DNA of 64,000 bases from Amphibacillus xylanus NBRC 15112 (GCF_000307165.1 NC_018704.1:1674001-1738000); one strand, 5' to 3'; counted from the stretch's first letter, positions 50,582 through 59,826 are shown. Numbers and translations: made by a program. Notes: generated by a model from the letters alone, not told the origin.

Positions 50582-50782
50582 ATGGCACAAGGAACAGTTA
50601 AATGGTTTAACGCAGACAAAGGTTTTGGATTTATCGAAGTTGAAGGTCAAGATGATGTATTCGTACACTTCTCAGCTATTCAAGGCGAAGGCTTCAAAAC
50701 ACTTGAAGAAGGACAAAGCGTAACTTTCGATATCGAAGAAGGTAACCGCGGACCACAAGCAGCTAACGTTGTTAAAGCGTAA
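50582..50782 (+). CDS. Cold shock protein (CspA family)
   Basis: 66-aa single OB-fold RNA chaperone: RNP1 KGFGFIEV and RNP2 VFVHFSAI are intact, with the opening [19 protein letters not shown] precedes ATG 50582; the longer frame from 50525 runs through the leader and is not expected. Strong promoter and terminator suggest high expression. Confidence 0.96.
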   Translation: MAQGTVKWFNADKGFGFIEVEGQDDVFVHFSAIQGEGFKTLEEGQSVTFDIEEGNRGPQAANVVKA

Positions 50783-50796
50783 TTACTAAAAAACAT

Positions 50797-50829
50797 AAAA
50801 GAGAACGAATAAATTCGTTCTCTTTTTTT
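50797..50829 (+). terminator. Terminator of the csp gene
   Basis: AAAAGAGAACGAAT / ATTCGTTCTCTTTT with T run. Confidence 0.93.
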
Positions 50830-50908
50830 AATGATCTTTTTTAGTGAGTGTATTCAATTATGTGGGGACAGCACAAGCTAAAGATTAGTATCAATTGATA
50901 TCATACCT

Positions 50909-50952
50909 AAATACCCTGAGCAGCTTTGTTGCTGTTCAGGGTATTTTTTAAA
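50909..50952. terminator. Terminator of the PepSY gene
   Basis: AATACCCTGAGCAGC / GCTGTTCAGGGTATT, with one mismatch, and AT-rich flanks; it lies 22 bp beyond the stop codon at 50974. Confidence 0.85.
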
Positions 50953-50973
50953 CACATTATAATTATTTTTGGC

Positions 50974-51867
50974 TTAATCACGATCATCATAATCAATATC
51001 AAGTATTTTGCCTGTATATGCATCAATTTCTAGATCGATTTCATACTGTGCAGTTTCCATTTCAATTTCATAGTAATAATAGCCATCATCAGAATCCAAT
51101 TTTGCTTCAATTATTTTAGCATTTGGTTCTTTATCTAAAGCTATTTGCTTAGCTTTTTCAATTGAAATCAAATCACTCTTAGCTTTACTACTACCTTCTA
51201 AACGTTCAAACTCAATCATGATAACTTTGCCCGTATAAGCATCAATTTCAATATCTACTTCTTGATCATCTGTGTGCATTTCAATCTCATAATAGCGTTG
51301 ACCATCATCAGATTCTAATTCAATATCAATAACTTTCGCATTTGGCACTTGCTCATGAGCAATTTTAATTGCTTCATCACTTGAAATGATCACATTTTTA
51401 GTTTGTTTCTTTGTTGTCTTTTTGACTGGTTGTTCTTCCTTATTAGTTACTTCTTTCTCTTTTGAAGTATTTTTTGTTTGTTCTTGTTTAACTTCAACTT
51501 TTGATTCTTTCTCAGTAACTTCTACTTCTTTTTCAGTTCTTTTCTCGTCAGTTAGTTCAGTATTTTTAACTGTTTGTTGTCTAACTCGTTTTTCTTCTAA
51601 TTTTACGATTGCACCTGTTTTAGCATCTATTTCTAATTCATATTGTGTATCTTCAGTTTCTAGCTCAACTTCATATCGACCATCGTCAAATTCAACAGAA
51701 ACAACCTCACCTTGGAATTGCTCTTGCGCAATTCTTTCTGCGTCTTGTCTTGTCATTGTCGCTTCAGTTGTTCTCGGTGAAGATTGGAATATATAGAACG
51801 CGATACCAAAAACTACCAAACCACCTAATATACTTACGATTGCTTTAATTGTTGCTTTTTTCATCAT
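50974..51867 (-). CDS. Triple-PepSY membrane protein (YkoI-like)
   Basis: 297-aa protein: N-terminal anchor (about residues 8-28), a first PepSY domain (about 38-95, TRQDAERIAQEQFQGEVVSVEFDDG), a Lys/Glu-rich linker (about 95-155), and two more PepSY domains ending DIEIDAYTGKVIMIEFE and DLEIDAYTGKILDIDYD. The D-A-Y/K-T-G-K signature occurs three times. Immediately downstream of a two-component pair, as ykoI is after ykoGH in B. subtilis, so it is probably their target. PepSY domains often inhibit extracellular proteases; the role here is not known. Confidence 0.85.
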   Translation of the reverse strand: MMKKATIKAIVSILGGLVVFGIAFYIFQSSPRTTEATMTRQDAERIAQEQFQGEVVSVEFDDGRYEVELETEDTQYELEIDAKTGAIVKLEEKRVRQQTVKNTELTDEKRTEKEVEVTEKESKVEVKQEQTKNTSKEKEVTNKEEQPVKKTTKKQTKNVIISSDEAIKIAHEQVPNAKVIDIELESDDGQRYYEIEMHTDDQEVDIEIDAYTGKVIMIEFERLEGSSKAKSDLISIEKAKQIALDKEPNAKIIEAKLDSDDGYYYYEIEMETAQYEIDLEIDAYTGKILDIDYDDRD

Positions 51868-51956
51868 TTGATGACCTCCTTATTTGATTACTTTAATCTT
51901 ATCGAAAGAAGATGAAAAACAACTTTAAGTAAAATGAGAATTTGATGAGAAAGTGA

Positions 51957-53306
51957 TTAATTCGGAATCATAATTGTAAAAATTGAGCCTTTTCCTTCCT
52001 CACTTGAGATTGTTAATGAGCCTCCATGAGCTAATACAATCTCTTTAGCAATCGCAAGACCTAGTCCAGTACCACCAGTTTCTCGACTTCTTCCATGATC
52101 TACACGATAAAATCGATCAAATATTTTTTCCTGATCTGCTTGACTGATTCCCTCACCATGATCACGAATGTCAATCTTTACATGATTAGGCAAATTCTCA
52201 ACCGTAAGCTCTATTAGTCCATCACTGTATTTTCGAGCATTATCCAATAAAATATAGAGAACTTGATTAATTTTTTCTATATCAATCGTTACTTCAATCT
52301 CTTCTATATTTGTTTCAAACTGGATCTTCCGTTCAAATGCAGTCGCTATTGAGCGAATCGTATCACGACACATTTTTACGATATCGACTAGTTGATAAGT
52401 TAAACCATCACCTCGATCTAATGTTGCTAACAATAGCATTTGTTGAATTAACTGAGTCATTCGATTTATTTCAAAATCAATCGCCTCAACTGACTCTTCA
52501 ATGACTTCTGGATTTACTTTGCCTTGACGCTTGATCAGTTGGGCATAGCTTTTAATTATGGCAATCGGTGTTTTTAATTCATGAGATGCATTTGAGACAA
52601 ACTGCTTTTGCTTAAGAAAGTTCTCTTTAATCCGTTCATTCATTTCATTGTATGTCGCACCTAGTTGTGCAATTTCATCATTTGTTTTTGAATCAAATTC
52701 AATGAGTTGCCATTCACCATCAGTTTGGTTAGCTTTCATGACATCAGTCAATTTCTTAATTGGTGTAAACACAATATGACTGATTCCCTTACCCGCAAGC
52801 CAAATCGGAATAACCATAAATATTAGCGCAATAATCAGAACATAAAGTAAACTATTCATCATCTCATCTACTTGATCTATTCGTTCGATAATTTCTAATG
52901 TTACAACTTCACCATCTGCCCAAATTACAGGAAATGATAATCGAACGATTCTACCTAATTGTGTATGATTAATTTGTTCTAATAACTGACCTGAACTATA
53001 CAATGGCTTAAGAGTAGTTAATTCCGTATCACGTGTTATCGTTTGGATGGCTATATCTTCTTTATCAATGACTCGAATCATTCCATTTGCAGGCAAATAA
53101 GCGCGCAATAATTGGTTAGGATTGACTGCTTGACCAGCATCACTTGCTAGGGACTCTCTTATTATCGATGCTTGATCTTCAATTCGTTCCATTTCTTGAT
53201 TTATTGTTACTTGTTGAAAAGAATAATAAATTAAACCAAAAATTAAGACCAAAAAGCTCAACATGATCCCCGTAACAATTAACGTGATTTTTCGTCGTAA
53301 TGTCAT
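51957..53306 (-). CDS. Sensor histidine kinase (YkoH/ArlS-like)
   Basis: 449-aa kinase: two membrane helices (about residues 7-30 and 150-172) enclose a ~120-aa extracellular sensor, followed by HAMP (TPIKKLTDVMKAN), HisKA with the phospho-His in SNASHELKTPIAIIKSYAQL, and HATPase motifs N (LLDNARKYS), G1 (DHGEGI) and G2 (GTGLGLAI). Start at ATG 53306 (AGGAC 9 nt upstream). Coupled to the response regulator. Confidence 0.93.
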   Translation of the reverse strand: MTLRRKITLIVTGIMLSFLVLIFGLIYYSFQQVTINQEMERIEDQASIIRESLASDAGQAVNPNQLLRAYLPANGMIRVIDKEDIAIQTITRDTELTTLKPLYSSGQLLEQINHTQLGRIVRLSFPVIWADGEVVTLEIIERIDQVDEMMNSLLYVLIIALIFMVIPIWLAGKGISHIVFTPIKKLTDVMKANQTDGEWQLIEFDSKTNDEIAQLGATYNEMNERIKENFLKQKQFVSNASHELKTPIAIIKSYAQLIKRQGKVNPEVIEESVEAIDFEINRMTQLIQQMLLLATLDRGDGLTYQLVDIVKMCRDTIRSIATAFERKIQFETNIEEIEVTIDIEKINQVLYILLDNARKYSDGLIELTVENLPNHVKIDIRDHGEGISQADQEKIFDRFYRVDHGRSRETGGTGLGLAIAKEIVLAHGGSLTISSEEGKGSIFTIMIPN

Positions 53307-53308
53307 GA

Positions 53309-53974
53309 TCATTCAGTCCTTATAACATAACCGATTCCTCTAACTGTCTCGATTAATTGATAGTCAATTTTTTGTCTTAAATAACGAATATATACATCAA
53401 CAACATTTGTTTCTCCTACATAATCAAAACCCCAAACCTCACTAAGCAACTGATCTCGTGATAAGACTTGGTTTGCGTTACTTGCTAAATATACGAGTAA
53501 ATCAAACTCTCGCTTAGTTAATTCAACCACTTCATCTTGCCATGTTGTTTGGTATTGGCCAATATCAATAACGAGATCTTTAATTTTGATCTGCTTACTT
53601 TTGCTTACTTGATTTTGACTTTGTCGTAATTGAGCTCTAATTCTTGCTAACAATTCCTCGATTTCAAATGGTTTAGTAATATAATCATTTGCACCTAAAT
53701 CTAGTCCGCTAACTTTATCATAAGTAGTGTCTCTTGCTGTTAATAGGATAACCGGTGTTAGTGAGCCGTCTTTTCTCATCCGCCGGAGAATTTCCATTCC
53801 ACTTAACCCAGGTAGCATAATATCTAGTAATATTAAGTCATATGTCTTATCACTAATGATGCCCCAAGCTTCTCGTCCATCATGTGTTGTTGTCACCTGA
53901 TAACCTTCATATTCTAATTCCAATTGTAAAGCACGAGCTAAATTCTTTTCATCTTCAACAATGAGAATATTCAT
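53309..53974 (-). CDS. OmpR-family response regulator (YkoG/ArlR-like)
   Basis: 221-aa regulator: receiver domain with phospho-acceptor Asp51 and Lys101, and a C-terminal winged helix (VVELTKREFDLLVYLASN ... DVYIRYLRQKID). Start at ATG 53974 after AGGTGA; the GTG at 53983 is part of the ribosome site. Pairs with the kinase that follows; the neighbouring PepSY gene is the likely regulon member. Confidence 0.94.
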   Translation of the reverse strand: MNILIVEDEKNLARALQLELEYEGYQVTTTHDGREAWGIISDKTYDLILLDIMLPGLSGMEILRRMRKDGSLTPVILLTARDTTYDKVSGLDLGANDYITKPFEIEELLARIRAQLRQSQNQVSKSKQIKIKDLVIDIGQYQTTWQDEVVELTKREFDLLVYLASNANQVLSRDQLLSEVWGFDYVGETNVVDVYIRYLRQKIDYQLIETVRGIGYVIRTE

Positions 53975-54057
53975 TTGGTTCACCTAATTTCTATAGATTA
54001 ATCATAGTTACAGTTTAACATAACTATATTAAGTTTAAACTTAGTTTGATTTATAAA

Positions 54058-54096
54058 CATAAAAAAACCAACAGCCAAATATATTGACTGTTGGTT
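54058..54096 (-). terminator. Terminator of the esterase gene
   Basis: On the minus strand AACCAACAG pairs with CTGTTGGTT, followed by T7. Confidence 0.93.
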
Positions 54097-54101
54097 ATAA
54101 A

Positions 54102-54872
54102 TTATTGTATCGGTAACCACTTGATTACTCTTTCAATATGTCGATCCCAATAACTCCATTCGTGCTCACCTGAATCAAAAGTTGTTTCAATATCTAATGA
54201 TAATTGATCTGTTAGTTGCTTAAATCGTAGATTATGATCAAATAGGAAGTCTTCTTTCCCACAAGCAAGGTAAAGCTTAGGCTTCTTACCCTCCATTTGA
54301 TCCACTACTTTAGCTAAGTGAAAGATATCATGCATTGTGCCAACTAGTTTCTCACCACCAAAGGCATTAAAAACTACTTGATCCATTGGGTTTTCAGCGT
54401 TATCTTCTTGATTATGATTCGCTAAATCTAATACACCTGATAATGCTGCGCCTGCTGCAAATTGTTCTGGTTTATTTAAAAGCCACTTAAACGCTCCATA
54501 GCCCCCCATAGAAAGTCCTGCAACAAAATTATCTTCACGACGATCTGAAAGCGGAAAGAAATAACGAGCTATACGTGGAACTTCTTCGGTTAAAAATGTC
54601 CAATACTTTTTACCATAGCGCATATCTGTATAGAAACTATGGTCAACATCTGGCATGACAACCGCTAGGCCACGTTCATTGGCATAACGTTCAACTGACG
54701 TTTGTCTTGTCCACATTGAATGATCATCACTAAATCCATGCAATAAATACAATGTTGGAAAACGTTTCTCTAAACCAGCCTTATCTTTATTTGGTCGATC
54801 AGGTAAGATAACTGTCATCGTTGTATGTTTTGTCAATACATCAGAAAAAAACTCACAAGTCATTCTAGCCAT
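54102..54872 (-). CDS. Alpha/beta hydrolase, tributyrin-esterase/FrmB-like family
   Basis: 256-aa esterase of the D-type (EstA, S-formylglutathione hydrolase-like) family. Nucleophile Ser in AGLSMGGYGAFKW, oxyanion region LYLLHGFSDDHSMWTRQTS, acid Asp in ACGKEDFLFDHN and His in SGEHEWSYWDRHIE. No signal peptide, so cytoplasmic. Start is ATG 54872 after GGAGG, not the codon at 54893. Confidence 0.88.
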   Translation of the reverse strand: MARMTCEFFSDVLTKHTTMTVILPDRPNKDKAGLEKRFPTLYLLHGFSDDHSMWTRQTSVERYANERGLAVVMPDVDHSFYTDMRYGKKYWTFLTEEVPRIARYFFPLSDRREDNFVAGLSMGGYGAFKWLLNKPEQFAAGAALSGVLDLANHNQEDNAENPMDQVVFNAFGGEKLVGTMHDIFHLAKVVDQMEGKKPKLYLACGKEDFLFDHNLRFKQLTDQLSLDIETTFDSGEHEWSYWDRHIERVIKWLPIQ

Positions 54873-54898
54873 GAGCGTATCCTCCAATATCAAATTAC

Positions 54899-55453
54899 TT
54901 AAAATCGAACATCAACTTTAATTCCTGTAGGGTTTAAATTATCCAAGCCAATATAACGTTTCGTTGTCATAATCGTCCGTTGATGAAGTCGTTTCTGTAT
55001 CAGTGAGATAGCGATTCCATTTCGATATGCGTGATATGCATAAGTTTTCCGTAGTGTATGCATATTAATCGATCCTTCAATCCCATGTCGTTTAGCAACT
55101 TTTTTTATGATGCGGCTTGCTTGCTGTCTTGAGATTGGTTCCTTTGCTTCTTTTGATTGGAAGACATAATCATCCATACCTAAATTCTCACTTGTTACAT
55201 ATCGATCTATTAACTCTTTTAACTGTGGATTGATGTATATAGGTGAGTTAGGATATAGTGATAAATTTAAAAATGTTCTAATTTCGTCACCTTCATAAAC
55301 ATCTTTCTTCTTTAGTTGTAATAAGTCTTTCATTCGTAATCCTGTATGAAGCGCTAACAAAACAAAACAGTAATTTCGTGTTGGACTAACTTTACTCGCT
55401 TCAATCATTGATCTAATCTTATCAACATCTTTGATCGGTTCGGTAGCTGACAT
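54899..55453 (-). CDS. Orphan tyrosine recombinase, catalytic domain only
   Basis: 184-aa phage-integrase-type domain. Catalytic residues: Arg in HTGLRMKDLLQLKKKDV, the H-x-x-R in MHTLRKTYAYH, the second His in KRLHQRTIMTTKR and the nucleophile Tyr in KRYIGLDNLN. The usual N-terminal SAM-like core-binding domain is missing, and the ribosome site GGAGGTG directly before the ATG shows the short form is the native start. No phage genes are nearby. Could resolve a small circle or regulate a local inversion; unknown. Confidence 0.85.
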   Translation of the reverse strand: MSATEPIKDVDKIRSMIEASKVSPTRNYCFVLLALHTGLRMKDLLQLKKKDVYEGDEIRTFLNLSLYPNSPIYINPQLKELIDRYVTSENLGMDDYVFQSKEAKEPISRQQASRIIKKVAKRHGIEGSINMHTLRKTYAYHAYRNGIAISLIQKRLHQRTIMTTKRYIGLDNLNPTGIKVDVRF

Positions 55454-55524
55454 AACCACACCTCCATGTTACATAAGTTTATTGTAACATACATTTATGT
55501 AACATTGAATGATTATTTTGACGC

Positions 55525-56187
55525 TTATTCTTCATCTTGATTAGTAGGGTTTTCATCCTGTGGTTCTTCTTCTTCTTGCTGATTTTCGTTTTGTTTTTCA
55601 TCTGCGTTTTTATCTTCGTTTACATCTTTCTTTTCTTGCTGATCTGATTTTTCACTATCTTTTGACGAGTCAGTAACTATATTGTCCTTTTGATTTTTAG
55701 GATCTTCTACAATTGGATCTCGCTCTTCATCCTTATCCGTTTGAGAATTGCCATTTTTGTTCTCATCTGTCTCAGTATTATTGTCGTTATCTTGTTTACT
55801 TTCATCTGATTGATTACGTTTGGGTTGTGTAGTCTCATTAAATTGATTAGTTTTCTTTTGATCCTGATCAGATTGAATAATCTCATCTACAGTATCCACA
55901 ACCTCAATCTGACCGACTGCTTCATTTACTAATTCTAATTCGTCTTCAAGTTCTAACTCGTCCAACTCTTCTTCAAGATCGTTCGTAGCTAAGTCAATCC
56001 GATATAAATGTTTCAACCGACGCGGCCGTTTATTCATTTTATGCTGACTGGACAACAAAATAGCTTCACCGTTTTGACTTCTAGAAAGCGCTGCACCTGA
56101 TTGATTGCTAATCATAGTAGGGACAATAATGCCGATTACGGCAATGATTAATAGAGTCAATCCGACCATTACTGTTTTCTTTTCCAT
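55525..56187 (-). CDS. Membrane-anchored acidic low-complexity protein
   Basis: 220-aa protein. A hydrophobic segment at residues 7-25 is followed by a basic patch (KMNKRPRRLKHLYR) and a run of Glu/Leu (DLEEELDELELEDELEL). From about residue 105 on it is a disordered tail of Asp, Glu, Asn, Gln, Lys, Ser and Thr. No family recognised. A tail of this composition would fit a spore, cell-wall or ion-binding role, but nothing shows it directly. Confidence 0.65.
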   Translation of the reverse strand: MEKKTVMVGLTLLIIAVIGIIVPTMISNQSGAALSRSQNGEAILLSSQHKMNKRPRRLKHLYRIDLATNDLEEELDELELEDELELVNEAVGQIEVVDTVDEIIQSDQDQKKTNQFNETTQPKRNQSDESKQDNDNNTETDENKNGNSQTDKDEERDPIVEDPKNQKDNIVTDSSKDSEKSDQQEKKDVNEDKNADEKQNENQQEEEEPQDENPTNQDEE

Positions 56188-56284
56188 TTTATCACCTATT
56201 TTTTTGGTTTATAGCTCAACCATAGCATATAATAGACTTTTTTTGGACAATAAAGTGATTTTTTCTACATTATTTTTAGTTTTA

Positions 56285-57196
56285 TTAAAATAATAAATTA
56301 GTCATCAACCAAATCAAGACAAAGCTCGTTAAAATCGTGACATTCGATACCATAACAACAAACTTATGATCATATTTAAACTCTTCAGCATACGGAATAA
56401 CTGATAATGGAATTGGTAAGCATAAACCAATTAATAAAGTCATCATAATCATTTCTGAAACTGGTAAAAAGAAATATATGAGTATTCCAATGAAAAGTGA
56501 CGCACCATATCTTGTAACTAAATATTTAATCAATCGCGATAAATAACGTCGATCAAATGTAAAGCTTAAATAAAGCCCTAACAATAATAATGATAGCGGC
56601 ATATTTGCCCCTGAAATGACTGATGCAGCTTTCACTACTACATTTGGAAACGGTATTGACAATATTTTAAAAACAAATACGATTAAATACACCATTAATG
56701 GTATAGAGTTTGTCAATTTCTTAACTGCGTGACTAAACTTTATCGGTTCATCGCGGTCTAAATAATAATTACCGAGTAAATATGTTAAACCGAAGACAAT
56801 AAAAGCATTACCTGCATCTAACATACCGAAATACTTAATCCCTTCTGCCCCCCAAATACCTTCTACTAAGGGAAATGCAAATAGGCCGATGTTCATACCA
56901 GGAATCATCATAATGAGTACACCTTTATATGATGCCGGTTCTTTCCTAAATACAAAGATACCGATCAATGCAAGGATTAAGCCAAAGCCAAAACCAGCAA
57001 TGATCAAGATAATTAACGAAATTTCTAATTCTAGTTGACTAAATGATGCAATAATTAATGCAGGTAAAGTTAAATTAAAGATTAATCTTGATATAATTGC
57101 TCCATCTGTTTCCTTTAATAACCCCATTTTCTTAAAGATAAAACCTAAACTAATAATAATTACTGATAATATAAATTGTTGATTAAATGCTGACAC
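56285..57196 (-). CDS. AEC-family transporter (auxin efflux carrier type)
   Basis: 303-aa membrane protein with about ten helices in the AEC arrangement, including NLTLPALIIASFSQLELE, PGMNIGLFAFPLVEGIWG and ANMPLSLLLLGLYLS. Substrates of bacterial members are mostly organic acids such as malate; the specific one is unknown. GTG start at 57196 (GGGGTGG 6 nt upstream) gives MSAFNQQF; a longer frame to 57229 is less likely. Confidence 0.85.
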   Translation of the reverse strand: MSAFNQQFILSVIIISLGFIFKKMGLLKETDGAIISRLIFNLTLPALIIASFSQLELEISLIILIIAGFGFGLILALIGIFVFRKEPASYKGVLIMMIPGMNIGLFAFPLVEGIWGAEGIKYFGMLDAGNAFIVFGLTYLLGNYYLDRDEPIKFSHAVKKLTNSIPLMVYLIVFVFKILSIPFPNVVVKAASVISGANMPLSLLLLGLYLSFTFDRRYLSRLIKYLVTRYGASLFIGILIYFFLPVSEMIMMTLLIGLCLPIPLSVIPYAEEFKYDHKFVVMVSNVTILTSFVLIWLMTNLLF

Positions 57197-57297
57197 AACC
57201 GACCACCCCATCCATTCTCTCTCTTTCATTCCACAAAAGGATTTTCTTTTATGATATAGTTTATCTTAGCACAAACATTCATTTAAAGGAGAGGCAA

Positions 57298-58083
57298 ATG
57301 ATCACTGAAAAAATATTATTTTTAGATATAGACGGGACGATATTATTACCAGACCATACGATTCAAGCCTCAACGATCGAGGCAATTAAACAAGTAAAAG
57401 CACGTGGAGTTAAAGTGTTTTTAGCAACTGGTCGTCCACTTCATGAAATTAGTCAATTGACTGAAAAACTCGGGATCAATAGTTGCATTGGCTATAATGG
57501 TGCATATGCTGTTGATCAAGGAAAAGAAATTTACTCAAAACCAATGGATCGACAGCTTGTGAGCCACTTTGTTGAAACAACAAAAAAGTTAGATGAAGAC
57601 TTTGTATTCTATACGAATCAAGCAAACCTATTTTCCAATCTTGATAAACCCTATATTAAACATTTCTTCAATTATTTCGACTTAACCAAAAATGAAATTT
57701 ATACAGATACAAATCAAGATTCTATCTTAGGTGGAACTGTGATAAATGTTAAAGAAGATCATCTAAAGCATTATCAAAGAGAATCAATCTTTTTATCGGA
57801 AGTAAATGTAGATGGAATGAGGGATTCTTACGATATTATTCAAGATACGACGAACAAAGGCGAGGCGATTAAATTTATTCTTAACGAATACGATCTTAAT
57901 CCAGAACAGGCGATTGCATTCGGCGATGGCTTAAATGATCGAGAAATGTTAACCTCAGTAGGACATAGCTTCGCAATGGGAAATGCTAACCCAGAACTGT
58001 TTAAATATGCTCGTTATAAAACAACATCTGTTACCGATAATGGTATTTTTAATGGTTTAAAACAACTCGGTTTAGTTAATTAG
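57298..58083 (+). CDS. Cof-type HAD-IIB phosphatase
   Basis: 261-aa HAD phosphatase: motif I FLDIDGTILLP, motif II ATGRPLHEI, motif III Lys in NKGEAIKFIL and motif IV AFGDGLNDREML. Start ATG 57298 after AAAGGAGAGG. Divergent from the AEC carrier. Substrate unknown. Confidence 0.9.
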   Translation: MITEKILFLDIDGTILLPDHTIQASTIEAIKQVKARGVKVFLATGRPLHEISQLTEKLGINSCIGYNGAYAVDQGKEIYSKPMDRQLVSHFVETTKKLDEDFVFYTNQANLFSNLDKPYIKHFFNYFDLTKNEIYTDTNQDSILGGTVINVKEDHLKHYQRESIFLSEVNVDGMRDSYDIIQDTTNKGEAIKFILNEYDLNPEQAIAFGDGLNDREMLTSVGHSFAMGNANPELFKYARYKTTSVTDNGIFNGLKQLGLVN

Positions 58084-58142
58084 AATACTAACTACAACTT
58101 TCAAGATAAAATTTACAATCACCAAAGGAGTAACTAGAGATT

Positions 58143-59006
58143 ATGATAAAATTAATTGCAATAGATTTAGATGGGGCATTATTAAATTCGACTGGGAATA
58201 TTAGCGAAAGAAATAGACAAGCCATTCTCAAAGCACAAGAAAAAGGTATTGAAGTTGTAGTTGCAACTGGACGATCTTTTGAATCTGCTAACCGACCAAT
58301 TAAAGAAGCCGAGATCGTTTGTCCGAAGATTTGCGTTAACGGTGCAGAAATCTATCAAGAAAATCATGAAAAATTATCTTCAATTACGATGAGTAAAGAA
58401 AACATCGTAAAAATTATTGCGATTACAGAAGCTCACGGTGCTTATCTAGAGATATACACAAATAAAGGCATTTTCGCAAAGCAACAAAATGAAATAATAG
58501 AGATTTTAGTTAATGCTATTCGTTCAAATCATCCCGAACTATCAGAGGCTGAAGTTCAACAAAGAGTTAATCAAAGATTCCAAGAAGAATCATTCCTATT
58601 TGTTGATTCGTTTTCTTCAATATTAAATGATCCAACTATCGAAATTGTTAAGGCTTTAGCATTGTGCTTTGATCCTCAAAAACTAACAACGATAAAAACA
58701 GCACTTGCAAATGAAGCTGAATTACTGATTACGTCATCCGGATTTGATAACTTAGAATTTAATCATCCCAATGCACAAAAAGGTATCGCATTAGAGAAAT
58801 TCGCCCAAAAGAGAAAGATAACCAAAGAGCAAATCATGGCAATTGGTGATAATGAAAATGACCTCTCAATGCTTAAATACGCAGGCACTAGCGTTGCAAT
58901 GGCGAATGCAAAAGAATCAATCAAACCATTAGTAGATCATATTACTACTTCAAATGATCAAGATGGTGTTGCACTTGCGATCGAAGCAATTTTAAATCAA
59001 AATTAA
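58143..59006 (+). CDS. Cof-type HAD-IIB phosphatase
   Basis: 287-aa HAD phosphatase, motif I AIDLDGALLNS (Ala replaces the usual Thr after DxDG), motif II ATGRSFESANR, motif III Lys in NAQKGIALEKF, motif IV AIGDNENDLSML. 59 bp after a related but distinct phosphatase, so possibly co-transcribed. AAAGGAG precedes ATG. Confidence 0.9.
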   Translation: MIKLIAIDLDGALLNSTGNISERNRQAILKAQEKGIEVVVATGRSFESANRPIKEAEIVCPKICVNGAEIYQENHEKLSSITMSKENIVKIIAITEAHGAYLEIYTNKGIFAKQQNEIIEILVNAIRSNHPELSEAEVQQRVNQRFQEESFLFVDSFSSILNDPTIEIVKALALCFDPQKLTTIKTALANEAELLITSSGFDNLEFNHPNAQKGIALEKFAQKRKITKEQIMAIGDNENDLSMLKYAGTSVAMANAKESIKPLVDHITTSNDQDGVALAIEAILNQN

Positions 59007-59109
59007 TTCATTCACCACTACTTTTAAGCTCAATCTAGACTAATGCCCTAGCATTCACGCGACAGACGCATATATTAATGTATCTCGAGTCTAAGGTGGT
59101 GAGATTTTC

Positions 59110-59238
59110 ATGTATGATTACGGATGTTGCTATCAACAACCAGTTCAACAACCTACTCCATACCGTTATGGTGGTGGATTTGCCTTAATCGTCGTACTCT
59201 TTATTTTGCTTATCATTGTTGGCGCTTCTTTTTACTAA
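59110..59238 (+). CDS. YjcZ-family small sporulation protein
   Basis: 42-aa protein from ATG 59110 with GGTGGTGA upstream. A tyrosine/proline-rich start (MYDYGCCYQQPVQQPTPYRY) leads to the family's membrane helix GGFALIVVLFILLIIVGASF. YjcZ proteins of Bacillus are found in spores or made in sporulation. Followed by a terminator. Confidence 0.85.
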   Translation: MYDYGCCYQQPVQQPTPYRYGGGFALIVVLFILLIIVGASFY

Positions 59239-59247
59239 GATGACTAA

Positions 59248-59280
59248 TGGTCAGTCATTTTTGGCTGACCAAATTATTTT
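59248..59280 (+). terminator. Terminator after yjcZ
   Basis: TGGTCAG / CTGACCA stem, then AT-rich and T6. Confidence 0.8.
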
Positions 59281-59298
59281 TTAAACAGTTCTCGAAAT

Positions 59299-59328
59299 TT
59301 GTCGAAATATATTATTGTTTGATATAAT
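59299..59328 (+). promoter_or_regulatory. Promoter of the CheY-like gene
   Basis: TTGTCG (59299-59304), 18-bp spacer, TATAAT (59323-59328), about 35 bp before the ATG. Confidence 0.68.
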
Positions 59329-59364
59329 AATTCAATCATCATTTATGATGAAAGGAGAAATAAT

Positions 59365-59724
59365 ATGTATACAGTACTTACCGTTGATGATTCTTCTTTC
59401 ATGAGAACATGGATTAAACGAATTTTATCAAGTAATCAGACCATCAATACAATTGAAGCATCGAGTGGACTTGAGGCAATTTTAATCTATCTAAAAATCA
59501 AACCTGATCTCGTCATTTTAGATTATAATATGCCAGAATTGACGGGTTTGGATGTATTAAAGCGGATTAAAAGCATTGATCCCAAAGCTAAAATCTTAAT
59601 GTGCTCAGCACTTGGGACAAGCTTTAATATAGAAGAGTGCTTGTTGGCAGGAGCCATTGATTTTGTCACAAAGCCAGAATTTAATGGATTGTTAGAAAAA
59701 GTACAAACCATCCTTAACGATTAA
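59365..59724 (+). CDS. Single-domain CheY-like response regulator
   Basis: 119-aa receiver domain without output domain. Acidic pair Asp8-Asp9, phospho-acceptor Asp53 (VILDYNMPELTG), Ser81 and Lys103 are present. The opening LTVDDSSFMRTWIKRIL is CheY-like. No chemotaxis genes or kinase are next to it. It may act in chemotaxis elsewhere or in a phosphorelay. Confidence 0.9.
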   Translation: MYTVLTVDDSSFMRTWIKRILSSNQTINTIEASSGLEAILIYLKIKPDLVILDYNMPELTGLDVLKRIKSIDPKAKILMCSALGTSFNIEECLLAGAIDFVTKPEFNGLLEKVQTILND

Positions 59725-59826
59725 ATACCTGCCCTCCCTCCTTCTTAGTTATTTTCAATCATTTTTAGAATGCTAGTAAATAATTTTTATAATCAATTGA
59801 TAAATTAATTTCATAACTTATTTGAT

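Noticed and set aside
51386-51796. Plus-strand Ser/Val/Phe-rich reading frame opposite the PepSY gene
   Set aside because: It mirrors the Lys/Glu-rich linker codons of the PepSY gene; no ribosome site.
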